Below, in pieces: positions 27,480 to 39,649 of a DNA stretch of 64,000 nucleotides. The notes beneath the pieces were generated by a model. It had not been told where the DNA came from. It worked only from the letters and a program-made list of their open reading frames with translations, and ran no database searches. The stretch is from Brugia malayi (taxonomy: Eukaryota; Nematoda; Chromadorea; Rhabditida; Onchocercidae), in contig NW_025062479.1 in the NCBI RefSeq assembly GCF_000002995.4, forward strand, positions 3,641,221 to 3,705,220, given 5' to 3'. Position numbers and translations under genes: made by a program. Numbering within the stretch: the stretch's first letter is position 1; the number at the start of each line of letters is the position of its first letter.

Positions 27480-30093
27480 CATCATCATCATCATTGTAAT
27501 CATCAACTACATTATCACTAGTAACAACCCGTGCGCATACTCTCAGCTTTCTCGACTTTACTACATAAACTTCGCGTCCCTCGTTTTTTATCTATAGCTT
27601 CCTATCATTAATCCTTCCTTTTTGTCCTTTCACCAAATTCGCTTACTGAACTTCTTTTAACGACCTCTTCACAGATTCCCCTTGTTAAACTTCGAACGTT
27701 TACAACCGCCTCGACTACAACTGCAACCCTTGTACTCCTCGAATTTTTAGAAAAATCACAGTTGGCGTCAGCAAACCAATTTGCCTTCTCCATGCCACTA
27801 GCTGTGTTTTCTTTTTATCTCTTTGTGTCTCATTGTAAGAAGAAACAGGTTTCATAATTAGATTGAATAGAATGGACTGATTACTTCTCAGAATTAGTCT
27901 TCCGAATTTTAGCTTTTGAGAGGAGTGAAAAGCAGGAACGTTTTCAATTACACAATTTATCTTCAATCAGTTCTGTCGTAATTCTGGAAAAGACTATAAT
28001 ATCATTGTAATACTGCTGAAACGGTGATATGTCCGAAAGAATCCCAATTGTCTACTCCCTCCCAAAGGATGGATTCCAATTATTCACTTCCTTCCTGAAT
28101 CAAAGAGTCCGAATTATTTACCTTTCTTCCGGCATCTTTAGTAATCTTCTTCATTACATTACTTGATGTTATAATTTTTAATTCCATTAGAATTGAATTC
28201 TTTATATTATTCATAAGTATTGTGCATGTTCTAGTAGAGACAATTATTGTGACAAAGATTTGTTTACTGCACAAATAAAATTATGCTCATTTTCCTACTT
28301 TTTTTTTCTTTTAGATAGAGGAATCTCATATATGAATGTTTCGATTTTTCTTTACACCTTCTTGCATCTTTCTAAAGGTAAAGATAACAATTATAACTGA
28401 AAATGCTACTTGTCAGGCTGTCTTCCTGATAAAAACTTTTATAACATTAATTTATTATCATTATGTGATAAATGCTAGTGGTACTGCGTTATCACTAAAC
28501 TAAATTTTGGAGCATGATTTAAAGGAAGACGAGACCTACGATATATATCTTGTTTTCAATAATTTCATTTTTTGTCCGAGATCTGAGAAACAATAAAAAA
28601 ATGCGAAGTCATCACGTCACTCCTGGCATTAAAAAAACTACCTTAATTTAAGAGAGTTTTTGAAATAACATGTGTCAAAATTAGTTAACTTAGAAAGCGA
28701 AGATGATAGCTAAACGGCAATTTTCTTTCAAGATCTTTGTCTAAGGCGCATTAATCATGAGAGGACCTTTTCAAGCTATAGGATGGAAGACATGTATGCA
28801 TGCTTTGCTGTTTATCGCACGGAAGTAAAATGTTCAATAATATCACAACCCTCACAGAGCCTTTTTAATAAATGGCTTCATTTCTCCTCTTATTCTTTCA
28901 TAGTTCATTTTTTACTTTTTCCAGTAAAACAGAAGAAAGAGGCACCTTTAGCCATCGATTGATACTTTTTGTTTCACAGTTCTTATAGTTTTTCTTTTCT
29001 TTTTTGACTTTAACTTTTTTTTTTTGTAAATTTAATTTTCATTTTTCATGAGGATTTTATTGGAAACAAAAAGATAATTGAACAAAAGTTGATTTTATTG
29101 CTTCATAAATAGCAAAGATTAATATTTGCCATCTGTTCAGTTTTTACTATTTATGCTAAAATTGTAGTATGTTAAAATCTTCCACTTTTACATCATATTC
29201 TACACATTCTTCAACTATTTAGCAACAGTGGTGTCAGTGATGTGTTCTTTAACGCACACAAGAGTTTGTATATCCCACTGATTATGTTGAAACATTCTTA
29301 TTATTTCACAATTTCTCTGAGCATTCAATTTTTTTTTTTTCAAAATGGCTATGTTGTATAGAAAATGTATTAAGTTCAAATTTGGTTTCTTCTTTTTCTT
29401 CAACTTATCAACTAATAGAAATTTTTCTTTTTTTTTCTTTTTTTTGCAAAGAATTCTAAATAAAACCGTGAAAAGACCAGAACGCACTTGTACTCATGAG
29501 GCGCAATTGTACACTATTATTCAAAGGTCACCAATTCATTAACCTAATAAATTGTCATTTTTTTGATTTATTCTGCTAAGAACAGCAAAAGTTTAATATC
29601 GGAGTTGCCCAAATCTCTTAGCAAAGATTGTGATCTTAATTTCTTTGTGTTTCCTTGAAATGTTTCACAAACGTACTGATGTTTATGTTCAAATTGTTAT
29701 GAATTTCGAAATGCTTATAGAAGACGTACGGTCGAGGCGTACGTGGTTGTTCATCACTCTGATAAACCAAAATAACCCTTAAATGGGGGCTGCCCTGGAT
29801 CCGAGCGGAAACATCTGCTGTTGCTGCTGCTGCTGCTGCTGTTATTTCATGTTAACCAGCATCAATATTACATAATTTAAGTGGAGGTCATCATTTTCGA
29901 ATTCACTTTCACTTAAGAATAATACTTTTATGATAAGCAACAAATAGCAAAGTTAATAAGCATTTTTCAGTAACACTGAAATATAGTTGCTAACTGGTTG
30001 ATGATGTCATTGTTTTTTAAATAGCTATCATATGCAGTGACACTGATTTAATGTATTAACAGAGAAATGAAATTTTAAAGTTCATAAATTTAC
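25551..30093. other. Intergenic with scattered simple repeats, no supported gene
   Basis: Contains a (TTA)n(TCA)n stretch at about 27450-27495, a GC-richer purine-skewed block at 26870-27240 and a (TGC)n tract near 29816-29841. The minus-strand frames at 26531-27032 lie in two different registers without a splice link and show no family motifs, so I do not call a gene. Confidence 0.5.
29816..29841. repeat. (TGC)n trinucleotide tract
   Basis: About eight TGC units with one TGT interruption, in intergenic DNA a few hundred bases upstream of the innexin start. Not inside any supported exon. Confidence 0.9.
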
Positions 30094-30175
30094 AGCATAT
30101 TGCCTTAATTATTTAATGTTTGAGAAATTTTTCGATAGGAAATGAATTTAAGAACTGGCCAGTAGTGGCAGTGGG

Positions 30176-33100
30176 ATGCTGCTCTATTACTTGGCTGCGA
30201 TCTTCAAAGGGCTCCATCCGCGAGTTGATGATGATTTTGTTGATAAGCTCAATTACCATTATACCTCTGCCATTATTTTCGCATTCGCAATCATCGTTTC
30301 TGCAAAACAATACGTTGGTAAGTTCCTGTTTTCTTTTGTTTGGCAACATAATTTCTATCAAATATTTATTGATCATTATCCGGAGTTTGTTTGTTTGTTT
30401 TAAAAAAGGCAATAAAAATAAAAATGTGACTCTCTGCCAATTTTTGTCGGAGGATCTTTGTTAATATAAAAAATTCTCAGTTCTTTCATAGCACCATAAA
30501 AGTGCAGGACAATATTCCTATTTATTGTTTACCTAGTCAGATATCAAGGTAGTGTTCATTCGAACTATCATTTTTCAACCTTTATCGGGAAGGTTGACTT
30601 TCAAATATCACAATGAAGTTATTGTAATGAAATATTACTGATTACTAATTAAATATTGCTTTTGATAATAAGACACTACTGCTACTTGTGGCTTAAAAAT
30701 GCTGAACAAAATGAATTTAGAGGCTAAAATCTCAATTGATTAATGATTCTTATTTGCCACTGGACAGCTGTAAGACTAAGTTGTCAGCAAAATAGAGATG
30801 GACAAATGCGAAGGATATAAAGCAAAGGAAATTTTTTGCTTAGAAGTTTACACCACAGATCTTATTACGTCAATCAACTATGCTTTACAGAAGTTGATTT
30901 TTTCTCTCGCATATCCATCTCACTTCAATTGAAGAAACTCGAGTGAAGTATACATTGTACTTTTACATTTTTTTTGAATTGCTTTCTCCCTTTCCTATAA
31001 ACTTTTCTACCTTGCATCACCAGAAAGTTTAACCCTGCAAAAAAAGTCTTAACAAAATCTAAAAATCAGAAATTGAAACATCAATTAAATAGTGTAACTG
31101 AGATGTAGGCAAAGATTAGAGGTTTTAACATTCACACTCACTTTTTGCTATTTCAATTAGATGTAAATTTATAAAATCACATTTTAGGATATCCAATCCA
31201 GTGTTGGGTACCAGCGCAATTTACGGATGCATGGGAGCAATATACAGAAAACTATTGTTGGGTGGAAAATACATATTATTTGCCTTTAACAAGTGCTTTT
31301 CCGCTAGAGTATGGTGATAGGAGGTTTTTTTTTTTTTTTCTCAGATTAACATGAAGTAGCATATTTCAAAATTTCTGCTTCATTTGCATTGATGATACGA
31401 TCTTACTAATTTCCAGAGAACAATTTCAGAGCTCGTCAAATTAGCTACTATCAATGGGTCCCATTTGTACTCGCTCTTGAGGCGTTAATGTTCTACATTC
31501 CATGCATAATGTGGAGAGGTTTATTACACTGGCACTCAGGTGAATCCAGATTTTATTAACATTTCGATTCTTCTGATTATTTCGCTAGGAGAGAGTTGAA
31601 TGATTACTTTAATATGTTTACTAATCTGAAATGAAAATGGGTATTCTTCGGGAATTGCTACTAATGGCCTGTCGTAGATCTAAAATAACTATTCTTTTGT
31701 AAACTATTCCTGAAAAGAACATATTCCACTATCTGGAAATGTCACTTCAACGTATCCCTTGTTTCTTATCAGTCTTTCTGCCATTAACACCCAATACTTT
31801 TGTTAGGTATCGTTGTACGAATATTGAGACAATGCTAATTGAATACTTTGAGTGAAGCAGTAGTTTATCCTGATGAGTTAAGCACTGATGAAGTTCTGAT
31901 TGATTCAAATATAGGGGGCACTACTGTTGATGATAACTAGAGATCGATTATATCTCAATCAGCTCTATCAAGTCCTACTCAAATGAAACACTTGTTTCAA
32001 GACTTTGTCATCTTTGTGGGTTGGTGAAATTTAATGATAGCAGAATTCAGGGATTAATGTGCAAAGCCTAACACAAATGGCTTGCGATGCAAGAATGATG
32101 GATGCAGATGCAAGAGCAGCTACAGTGCAAACTATTGCTGGACATATGGAAGATGCCTTGGAAATACAAAGGGAGGTATGGATGAACGATTGCAGTAAAT
32201 AAAAGTTTGAAATGAAAATGTAGTTAATGCAATCAATCTCTGACTAATAATTGAGTTTACCAAGCAGTAAAAGAATAATTACAGAACGCTTGCTGTTAAA
32301 GTATTTCAGGTAACCGATGTATCCGGAATGTGCGTCAGTAAAAGGTGGGGTTCATATGTGACTTGCCTGTACGTATTTATCAAAACGTTATATTTAATCA
32401 ATGTCGTTGGGCAGATATTTTTATTAAACACTTTTCTCGGTACCGACAATATCTTTTATGGTTTCCACATACTCAAAGATCTGCTCAACGGTCGTGAATG
32501 GGAAGTAAGCGGTAATTTTCCCCGCGTTACTATGTGTGATTTTGAGGTATGTTCTGTTGATCTAATTTCCACAAACAGTGATTTTTAGAGGAGTCCGAAT
32601 TTTCTGTAATGTTCAAGAAAATGTACTTCCACTCAAACTTTAACTCTTAAGGATATATTGCTAACATTGTAGTCATTTAAACGATGAAAATGTTTGATAA
32701 ATTTCAGGTACGAGTTCTTGGTAATGTTCATCATCATACTGTACAATGTGTGCTAATGATAAATATGTTCAATGAGAAAATATTTTTATTTCTATGGTTT
32801 TGGTACTTTATGGTATCAATAGTAAGTATGTTTTCCGTGGGTCACTGGATGCTCATGTCGTTTCTGCCAGGCCAAGTAAATTTTGCTTTTTATTTCTAGT
32901 TTTTTTAGTGTTATGTGCAACATTTTCACATCTTTGAAACGTTACTGAATTAACAGAAGCACAGACTTGAATGTCACTGTACCTGCCAGCTTCATTCTAA
33001 GCAAAATAATTTCACTCATACTAAATTACCTGTTATTTCGCTTCAGCAAATTATTTTAAGAAAAATTGTCAGTCGAAGGCAGTAAAAACAACTACTAATA

Positions 33101-33603
33101 ATTATGCCGAAGGATGGAGTTCTTTTCTAACTTAAGCGGAAATTAACGAGACAAAACCAAGTTTTTTTAGCACATGAAATTTATCCGGAAATATTTAAAA
33201 GCAACTGATCTGGCAACTGATCGGCAATCTGTCAAAAAATTTGTTCATAAATTTCTTGGATATGACGGTGTGTTTTGCATGAGGATGATAAGTGCACATG
33301 CTGGCGATATTATGGCAACTGAACTGATCGTCGCTTTATGGCATAATTTCAATGACAGGTTATATTTTGATACTGTTTTCCTTATGGTGGCTTGTAGATC
33401 TGTTTTGGTATTGAAAAAACGCATTTACTTGTGTCATGAATTTCTCAAAAATTACTTCGCTGATTTGTTTTAAATTTAAAAAAAAAATTTTGTTCTGTAG
33501 GGTGCGAAAGAGTCCTATTGAGATGTTTGAAGGTGGTGTCACACAAAGTCCGAGTAAACTGGATGCAAATTTTAAAACATGGCTACTGGGACAAACCAGG
33601 TGA
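30176..33603 (+). CDS. Innexin (UNC-7/UNC-9 type gap-junction protein)
   Basis: Forms invertebrate gap junctions and hemichannels in the plasma membrane. Exons 30176-30317, 31188-31323, 31430-31539, 32051-32175, 32310-32546, 32708-32875, 33171-33358, 33501-33603 keep phase and give about 402 residues, the normal innexin size. Family blocks in order: [26 protein letters not shown] (first loop cysteine), [14 protein letters not shown], the hallmark [14 protein letters not shown] in TM2, [13 protein letters not shown] (TM3), [52 protein letters not shown] (TM4), and [15 protein letters not shown] in the C-terminal part. These match nematode UNC-7/UNC-9-like innexins; I cannot assign the exact paralogue. 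An acceptor AAATTTACAG near 30094 may be the trans-splice site. The terminal TGA overlaps a strong donor (CCAG/GTGAGT), so a longer isoform is possible. Confidence 0.93.
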
Positions 33604-36600
33604 GTTAAAGTAGAAATTTAATGATTTATTACTGTCAGAACAACTCTCACTTCACATGAAATTAATGCTGTATTAATAATCATTCCTTTTCTCTTCATTT
33701 CTTCACAAGCGTGATTTTTGTATGTGTTATTTGAACATAAACTTTCAGTTTTTTCACTTATTCTGAACATCAAAACAAAATAACTTTGTATTAAATAAGT
33801 GATTGTCGTATCAGAAAGATTTTTACAGTGTTCAATTGTATTGTTTTGAAATTTAAACTTTCAACTCGTTTGCGAAAATTCTTCAGCATTAATTTCCTTG
33901 ATGGTAATTAAATTTTGGCATGAAGTTTTGTCAGTGTGATAAGAAAATGAATATTATTCGATGGAGCTATTGCTTAAGGAATAAACCACCTTTCGATGGT
34001 TCAAATCCAACACGAAGCAAAAAACGCCGAAAGTCGGATGGTTATTTCACTTTCGTTTGAGCGACACGCATCAGAAAATTACTACTATTATTGCAATACA
34101 TTGTTGTTTATCTCATTTCTAAAAGCACATGCAGAAAAGAGACGCAAAAAAAAATAAGACGCGATTGAATAATATACTTCACACTTCAGTAATTATTGTT
34201 ATTACTGTTAACTTCTATTCAATGCTGCATACTAATAATTGACTTCCAAATTTACTATTAGTATTATTATTATACTACTGCTACTGCTAGCATTACTGTT
34301 GCTGCTGTTACTATTGCTGCAGTTACCTGGAGCTATTATTACTACCTAAACTATTATCCTCCCTTTTCTTCTCTCTCTTTTGTCATTTTTTGTCATGTCC
34401 CAAATGATATCGCAGAAGATGTTTTAAATTTCGAGAAATGAAGTGCACATTTCCTTGTTTCTACAGCTGTATTTTTAACACTTGTATTTAAGATCATTTT
34501 TGAAGAAAAAAAATGAGGTAAGGTGATAATAAGCGTTATATTATTATATCGACAAGGTTTATTGCAATTGCTGGTGCGAATTGTATGCCTTATGTTCATG
34601 GGGAGAATTGAAAAGCCAGTTTTAGTTGCTAATGCTATCTGATGTTTTTTGCCCGAGCATGTAAAGGCAGAATTTTTTTATACAGCCTTCTTTTGAAATT
34701 GTAAAAATGATCTTATCAGTGAGATGACATTCGTTATAAAATGTCTTTTGATGAAGAACCAGTCGAATGCGTTTAAAATTTTTTTTTGAAACATTAAAAA
34801 AAAATATGTGGTCTGAGAAGTGGTTATACTTAAGTATTTCTCAGATTTTTCAATCCATTCAGTCTCCAAATTCCTCTTTTGTAAATATGTTCTGTTCACT
34901 AATGAGATGTTCCCGTTTGAGGAAATTGAATAAGATTGAGGTGTACCATATTCCCTATCTTTATACTGCCATTTACCCAGTTAATTGTTCAACAATTGCT
35001 GCATTTGCTTCCTCATCAATTAGAAGTTTTCGATGTCATAAATTGTTATTTCACTTTAACCAGCAGTCTGTTACCAATTAATCTGCTTTCCTGCACTGCG
35101 CATATGAAGATCTTAGTTTATCAGTATTACCACATACAATTATTGTTTTCATAAATAATAGATACGGAAATATATTTCCGCAGAAAATATTCAAGTGAAC
35201 ATTGGAGTCTATAGTTAGTTCAAGTCATCTTATTCAGCTCATTCATGAAATATAAGCTTCTACCAATTTCTGAGAAAACTTTTGAGGTTTCTTCTAATCT
35301 ACATAATTCAATACCACCTTATTCTTCAATAAGGTGGATAGCATACTGCATAATCTTTTTGCCAAACACAATAAATTTGATAGTAACAAGTTCTAGTGAA
35401 TCAGCATCTGTTACTAAAACCAACTTTCAGCAATGAAAAGCAGATATGCAAGTGTAAACTGACAACAATTTTAATATGATGAATTATATTACGGGTCTTT
35501 TATTTTTCTCTTTCCTTCACATAATTTCAAGATTTATTTTCACTATTTAATCTCAATTATGATTGTAATAACTGTGATGATAAATAAAATGTGGTGATTT
35601 GTACTCTTTAATAGCATCACACCGAATCCTACTTTCTCATTTTTAAAACTGCACCGAAGCTCCGAGAGTGTGAATTAATCTGGTTTTTAAAAAAGATCTG
35701 GACTCTAAAAGAGACCTGGGTAGAAGTTGGTAACTCTTGTATTAGTGAGGACCACCATGCCATCCAGATTTATATTTTACGAAACTACTGGATCTACCAA
35801 AAATTCTGAGTAAAACAACTAGAAATATTGAAATCAAAATTTCTGTTTCGAGACAAGACTTTATTTTATATTAATTAATTAATGGCCATTAGGAATACTG
35901 ATTACTCGCTATAGGTGAGTATATTTTTGTTCATCTGGGTCAGTTGCATCCCTCGATTTTCCCATAATTCTTCCGATTTTTGATTATTTTCATATTTAGT
36001 TTCGACTTACTGTCTTTATTCTGAAAATGTGATTTAAATTCATTGTCAGTGCATCTGTTGTCACGTGCTGTTTCCCTAATGATAAATGAAATATGCTTCA
36101 AAACTCTGTGTTCATGAAATATCTCGTCTAATTGCACAGCAGTCTTTTTTGTTTTTATTATTTACTCCTACAGTTTTAGATAAGTGATGATGCTCCTCTC
36201 CGATATGTTGCCCTTTAAATTTTAAATTGCTGAACGGCACTTTTGTTTTAATAAATTATAAATGAAGCAGATAAAAGAAACATTATGAATGGATTGAAAT
36301 TTATATTGCATAGCAGCTGAAAACAAGAAGTGACTTAAAATCATGCGATTTATTTTGAATTTTCAATCACGTTTTCAATAATGATTTTTAGTCTTTTTTT
36401 TCAACCTCATAAATACAATTGGCACAAACAAGAAATGAAATAAAACCAACCTGAGCAAGTTTTTAACCATTCTCACAAATAATAAAAAATTTTTCTGTAC
36501 TTTTTCATTTCATATAAAAATTGTACAAGTATATCGGCAGTCGATATCAGCAGCAGAAGTAATCGATGTCAACAACAAAGCTGAAATAATTCTTATAATC

Positions 36601-36846
36601 AAGAACCTGGAATAATACATTTTTAAAAGCCTAATTTTGTTACATACAATCTCACAAATATTTCTCCACTATTTTTTTCCGAATGTTTCCTCATTTTGTT
36701 CAACATTTTTATTAAATACTTTCTACTTTTAATTGAATAGAAAATTTGTTGTCAAATTTAATGTTTCGTTGTTTAATTTGAAGTTGATGACCTAAACTGT
36801 CAAGCAAGAATAATGTATAATAAGTGTTACATTATAACATTTTCAG
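33604..36846. other. Intergenic, no supported gene
   Basis: AT-rich DNA between innexin and glutathione peroxidase. A trinucleotide-rich patch (TAT, TAC, TGC) lies at about 34255-34345. The small frames at 34393-35436 are not linked by splice sites and have no motifs. Confidence 0.55.
36841..36846 (+). promoter_or_regulatory. Likely spliced-leader acceptor of the glutathione peroxidase gene
   Basis: ATAACATTTTCAG followed by a 27-nt leader and the ATG at 36874. Confidence 0.5.
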
Positions 36847-36873
36847 TTCTACTATCAAAAAAATTTTATCAAA

Positions 36874-38437
36874 ATGTCTGCACAACTTTTGATTTTATCA
36901 CACATGGTGTTATTGCAACTTATTGTTGCACAACTAGGTAAGAAATTTTGGTAAATGAAATACACAAAACTTGAAAGAATTACTTTGTACAAAATGGATT
37001 ATGCTTAGGTACGGAAAGGTATAATAACTTAGTCAATTATGAAAAGTCTTCAAATTAAATAAAAACCTATTTTTATTAAAAAATCATTTCCAAAAAGCCG
37101 GTGATTTTATTTTTGATCTGTCAAGCAAAAATTACTTGATATTTTATTCAGGGAGTATGAGAAGAAAAAAAGATTTCAACTTCATTTCTGCAGGCCCAAA
37201 AATTGGCAAACAGTTCTTAAAACCGAAGCAATGTGAAATAACGAATCAAACAGTGTATGATTTTCAAGTTCAAATGCTAAACGGTGCACAAAAAAGTTTG
37301 GCAGAATATCGCAACAAAGTTCTTTTAATCGTTAATGTCGCTACTTACTGCGGTAAGCGCTTCTCTTATAAAATATTAATTGTGCTTCAAATAAGTCATT
37401 TTTATTTGTAGCAATGTTCAGTTTTTTTTTTTTTCCAGAAAGCATTTTTGCTGTTGTTCTTATCGAAAGTTAACAAGATTAAATATGTCATTGAAGTTGT
37501 GACAAAATGATTATTTTTTCAAAGGGATAAGAGAGAAGGCAAGGCTGACTAATTGTAACATATGTCCAAAACTTTTATTTTGCCTGCCTTGACTTCTTCC
37601 TTTCCATATTTAAGTTTAAAATATTTTAACCCTAAAAGACACATATGGTTCCTTTCAACTTATTGATTTCTACATCCAATGAATGACAAATTTTCAGCAT
37701 ACACAATGCAATACAGAGATTTCAATCCAATACTTGAAAGTAATTCTAATGGAACGCTCAATATCCTAGGATTTCCATGCAATCAGTTTTACTTGCAAGA
37801 ACCAGCAGAAAATCACGAGTTGTTGAGTGGTTTGAAATATGTAAGACCAGGACATGGCTGGGAACCACACAAAAACATGCACATTTTTGGCAAACTTGAA
37901 GTTAATGGTGAAAATGATCATCCGCTTTACAAATTTTTGAAGGTCTTGTTGTATGATTTTTCTGGAGAACTTCTTTATTTAATATTTTCTATTCATTTTA
38001 TTGCCAAAAAAGCAGTGCGTTAGTTTTACTTTTCATACCTTTTTCGCATTGGATTTCCTTTTTAAGATTTTAGAAATTAATTCCGCTTATACTTTAATCT
38101 GTTTTAATGCTTAAAAAAATTTTTTTCCAGATATATCAAAACAAATGTATTTTTTACAATAAGAAGAATCGTCTGCTAAAAGCTGAAGGTTTCATGAGCC
38201 TACTGATTATCATTGAAAAGAACTCTTTTATAGGAACGTTGCCCGCCGACAGTGCCAGTAATTGGAAAGCGTCATCAGTTAATATACGATCCCATAGGTA
38301 CAAATGATGTTATTTGGAATTTTGAAAAATTCTTGGTTGATAAGAAAGGTCGTCCACGTTACCGCTTTCATCCCGAAAATTGGGTTCAAGGAACTGCTGT
38401 AAAGCCATATATCGATGAACTGGAACGTGAAATTTAA
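36874..38437 (+). CDS. gp29: Secreted cuticular glutathione peroxidase (filarial gp29)
   Basis: Reduces fatty-acid and phospholipid hydroperoxides with a thiol donor. In filarial worms this is the main exported surface glycoprotein of adults, thought to protect cuticle lipids from host oxidants. Exons 36874-36937, 37194-37352, 37698-37942 and 38234-38437 give 223 residues, the length I know for gp29. Residues 1-20 are a signal peptide ([13 protein letters not shown]). The active site is Cys74 in VATYCAYT, where selenium enzymes have U and most relatives have Gly after it. The other tetrad members are Gln104 in FPCNQF and Trp184 in IWNFEKFL. N-glycosylation sequons include NQT and NGT. AATAAA lies at 38494, 57 nt after the stop. 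From memory the protein matches Brugia/Wuchereria gp29 nearly throughout, which sets the taxonomic call. Confidence 0.97.
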
Positions 38438-38493
38438 CGTTATTATCTTGTCACTTATTACAAGTTGTAAACTTCTTGCCATTTTTATTTCAC

Positions 38494-38499
38494 AATAAA
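38494..38499 (+). terminator. Polyadenylation signal AATAAA of gp29
   Basis: AATAAA 57 nt after the stop codon, correctly placed for 3' end formation. Confidence 0.7.
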
Positions 38500-39640
38500 G
38501 TCTGCAGTCTTCAGTCTTTCATTAACAGATTCTTAGAATTTCTTTAATCTTCATGCTTCACTGATCCAAGCAGATAATCAGTCTATCCATTCTTCAACAT
38601 TTTCCAGGAATAAGTAGTACCATATTTCTCCTTCACAAGGCATCACCGTAGATATTACTAGTACTAGTAGAAATGAAATACAAATGAAATGCTACAGGGA
38701 AAAATGAAACAAAGAGTTGTTTATTTAAAAATGATCAAAATCGAAAAAGATCTGAATACAAAGAAGGATTGCATTGAATGCATGAATATTACCATATATG
38801 AAAATAATGTCTTAATTTTCTAAAAATCATCTACATGCTAGAAATCAACACAATATGGCACGTGCTACTTCTTTCACGTTTTAATTATTTATAAAGGAAA
38901 AGTTTCATTGATTATAATTTTAATTAGTGAGCGTCGTATGTTTTATTAGTCAACAATATTTCTCTATAAGGTGTTATAAATCGTTATTCACCTGATTTAT
39001 TTTCTCAGCGCCTTCCTTAGCAACTGAAGCGAGGTGTAATTGCATATCTATTTCATTATATTTCTACATATTTGATACATTTCTGCATAATAGAAGTGGG
39101 TTTGGCATTTTCTAGTTGCTGTTTATTTTTCAATGATAGCATCTGGCTTTATTTTAAATTTCTTCAAAAATTTTTCCTAAATTAATCATTCATGTTTTAG
39201 GACTTCATATTAAAGTTGGATATTACAGAGATTTATAACTAAACTATAAACTTTTTATTCGGAGAATTAATCTAGCAAGTGCATTTTTCTGATATATAAA
39301 GCAAATTAACTAATTAGCTATAATTTTTTGCTTCATTATGAAAATTGTTTTCAGCGTACTAACAATTGCATGAAATTTAAAAATTACTTTGAATTTTTGA
39401 ATTCTGAATCAACTGGATGGTAATCTAAAAAGGTATTCATAACTTGATCTTTTTTTTTTTTTTTTTTTTTTTTGATTAAATAGCACTCTTATTAAATTTG
39501 CAAAGCACTTTCCCTTTTTGATCCTTGCCCCTCCTTCATTTACTGCGCTTTTTGCATGATGCTGTTGAGTTTATTAAAAGATAAATTAAATCGAATAATT
39601 GTCTATCGCTAATTATAGCTGATAAATTTCATTTACAGCA
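38500..39640. other. Intergenic with a long T tract
   Basis: AT-rich spacer between gp29 and the G-alpha gene, both on plus. An uninterrupted run of about 24 T lies at 39450-39473. No coding sequence supported. Confidence 0.6.
39633..39638 (+). promoter_or_regulatory. Likely spliced-leader acceptor of the G-alpha gene
   Basis: TTTCATTTACAG followed by CAGCAGCCAAG and the ATG at 39650. Fits a nematode trans-splice site. Confidence 0.5.
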
Positions 39641-39649
39641 GCAGCCAAG

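Noticed and set aside
30120..30464. 114-codon plus frame overlapping the innexin first exon
   Set aside because: Out-of-register shadow of the innexin exon, which matches the family at the ATG at 30176.
33950..34030. GGTTCAAATCC, a tRNA B-box-like string
   Set aside because: No matching A box, acceptor stem or anticodon arm can be built upstream; only a partial T-arm pairs.
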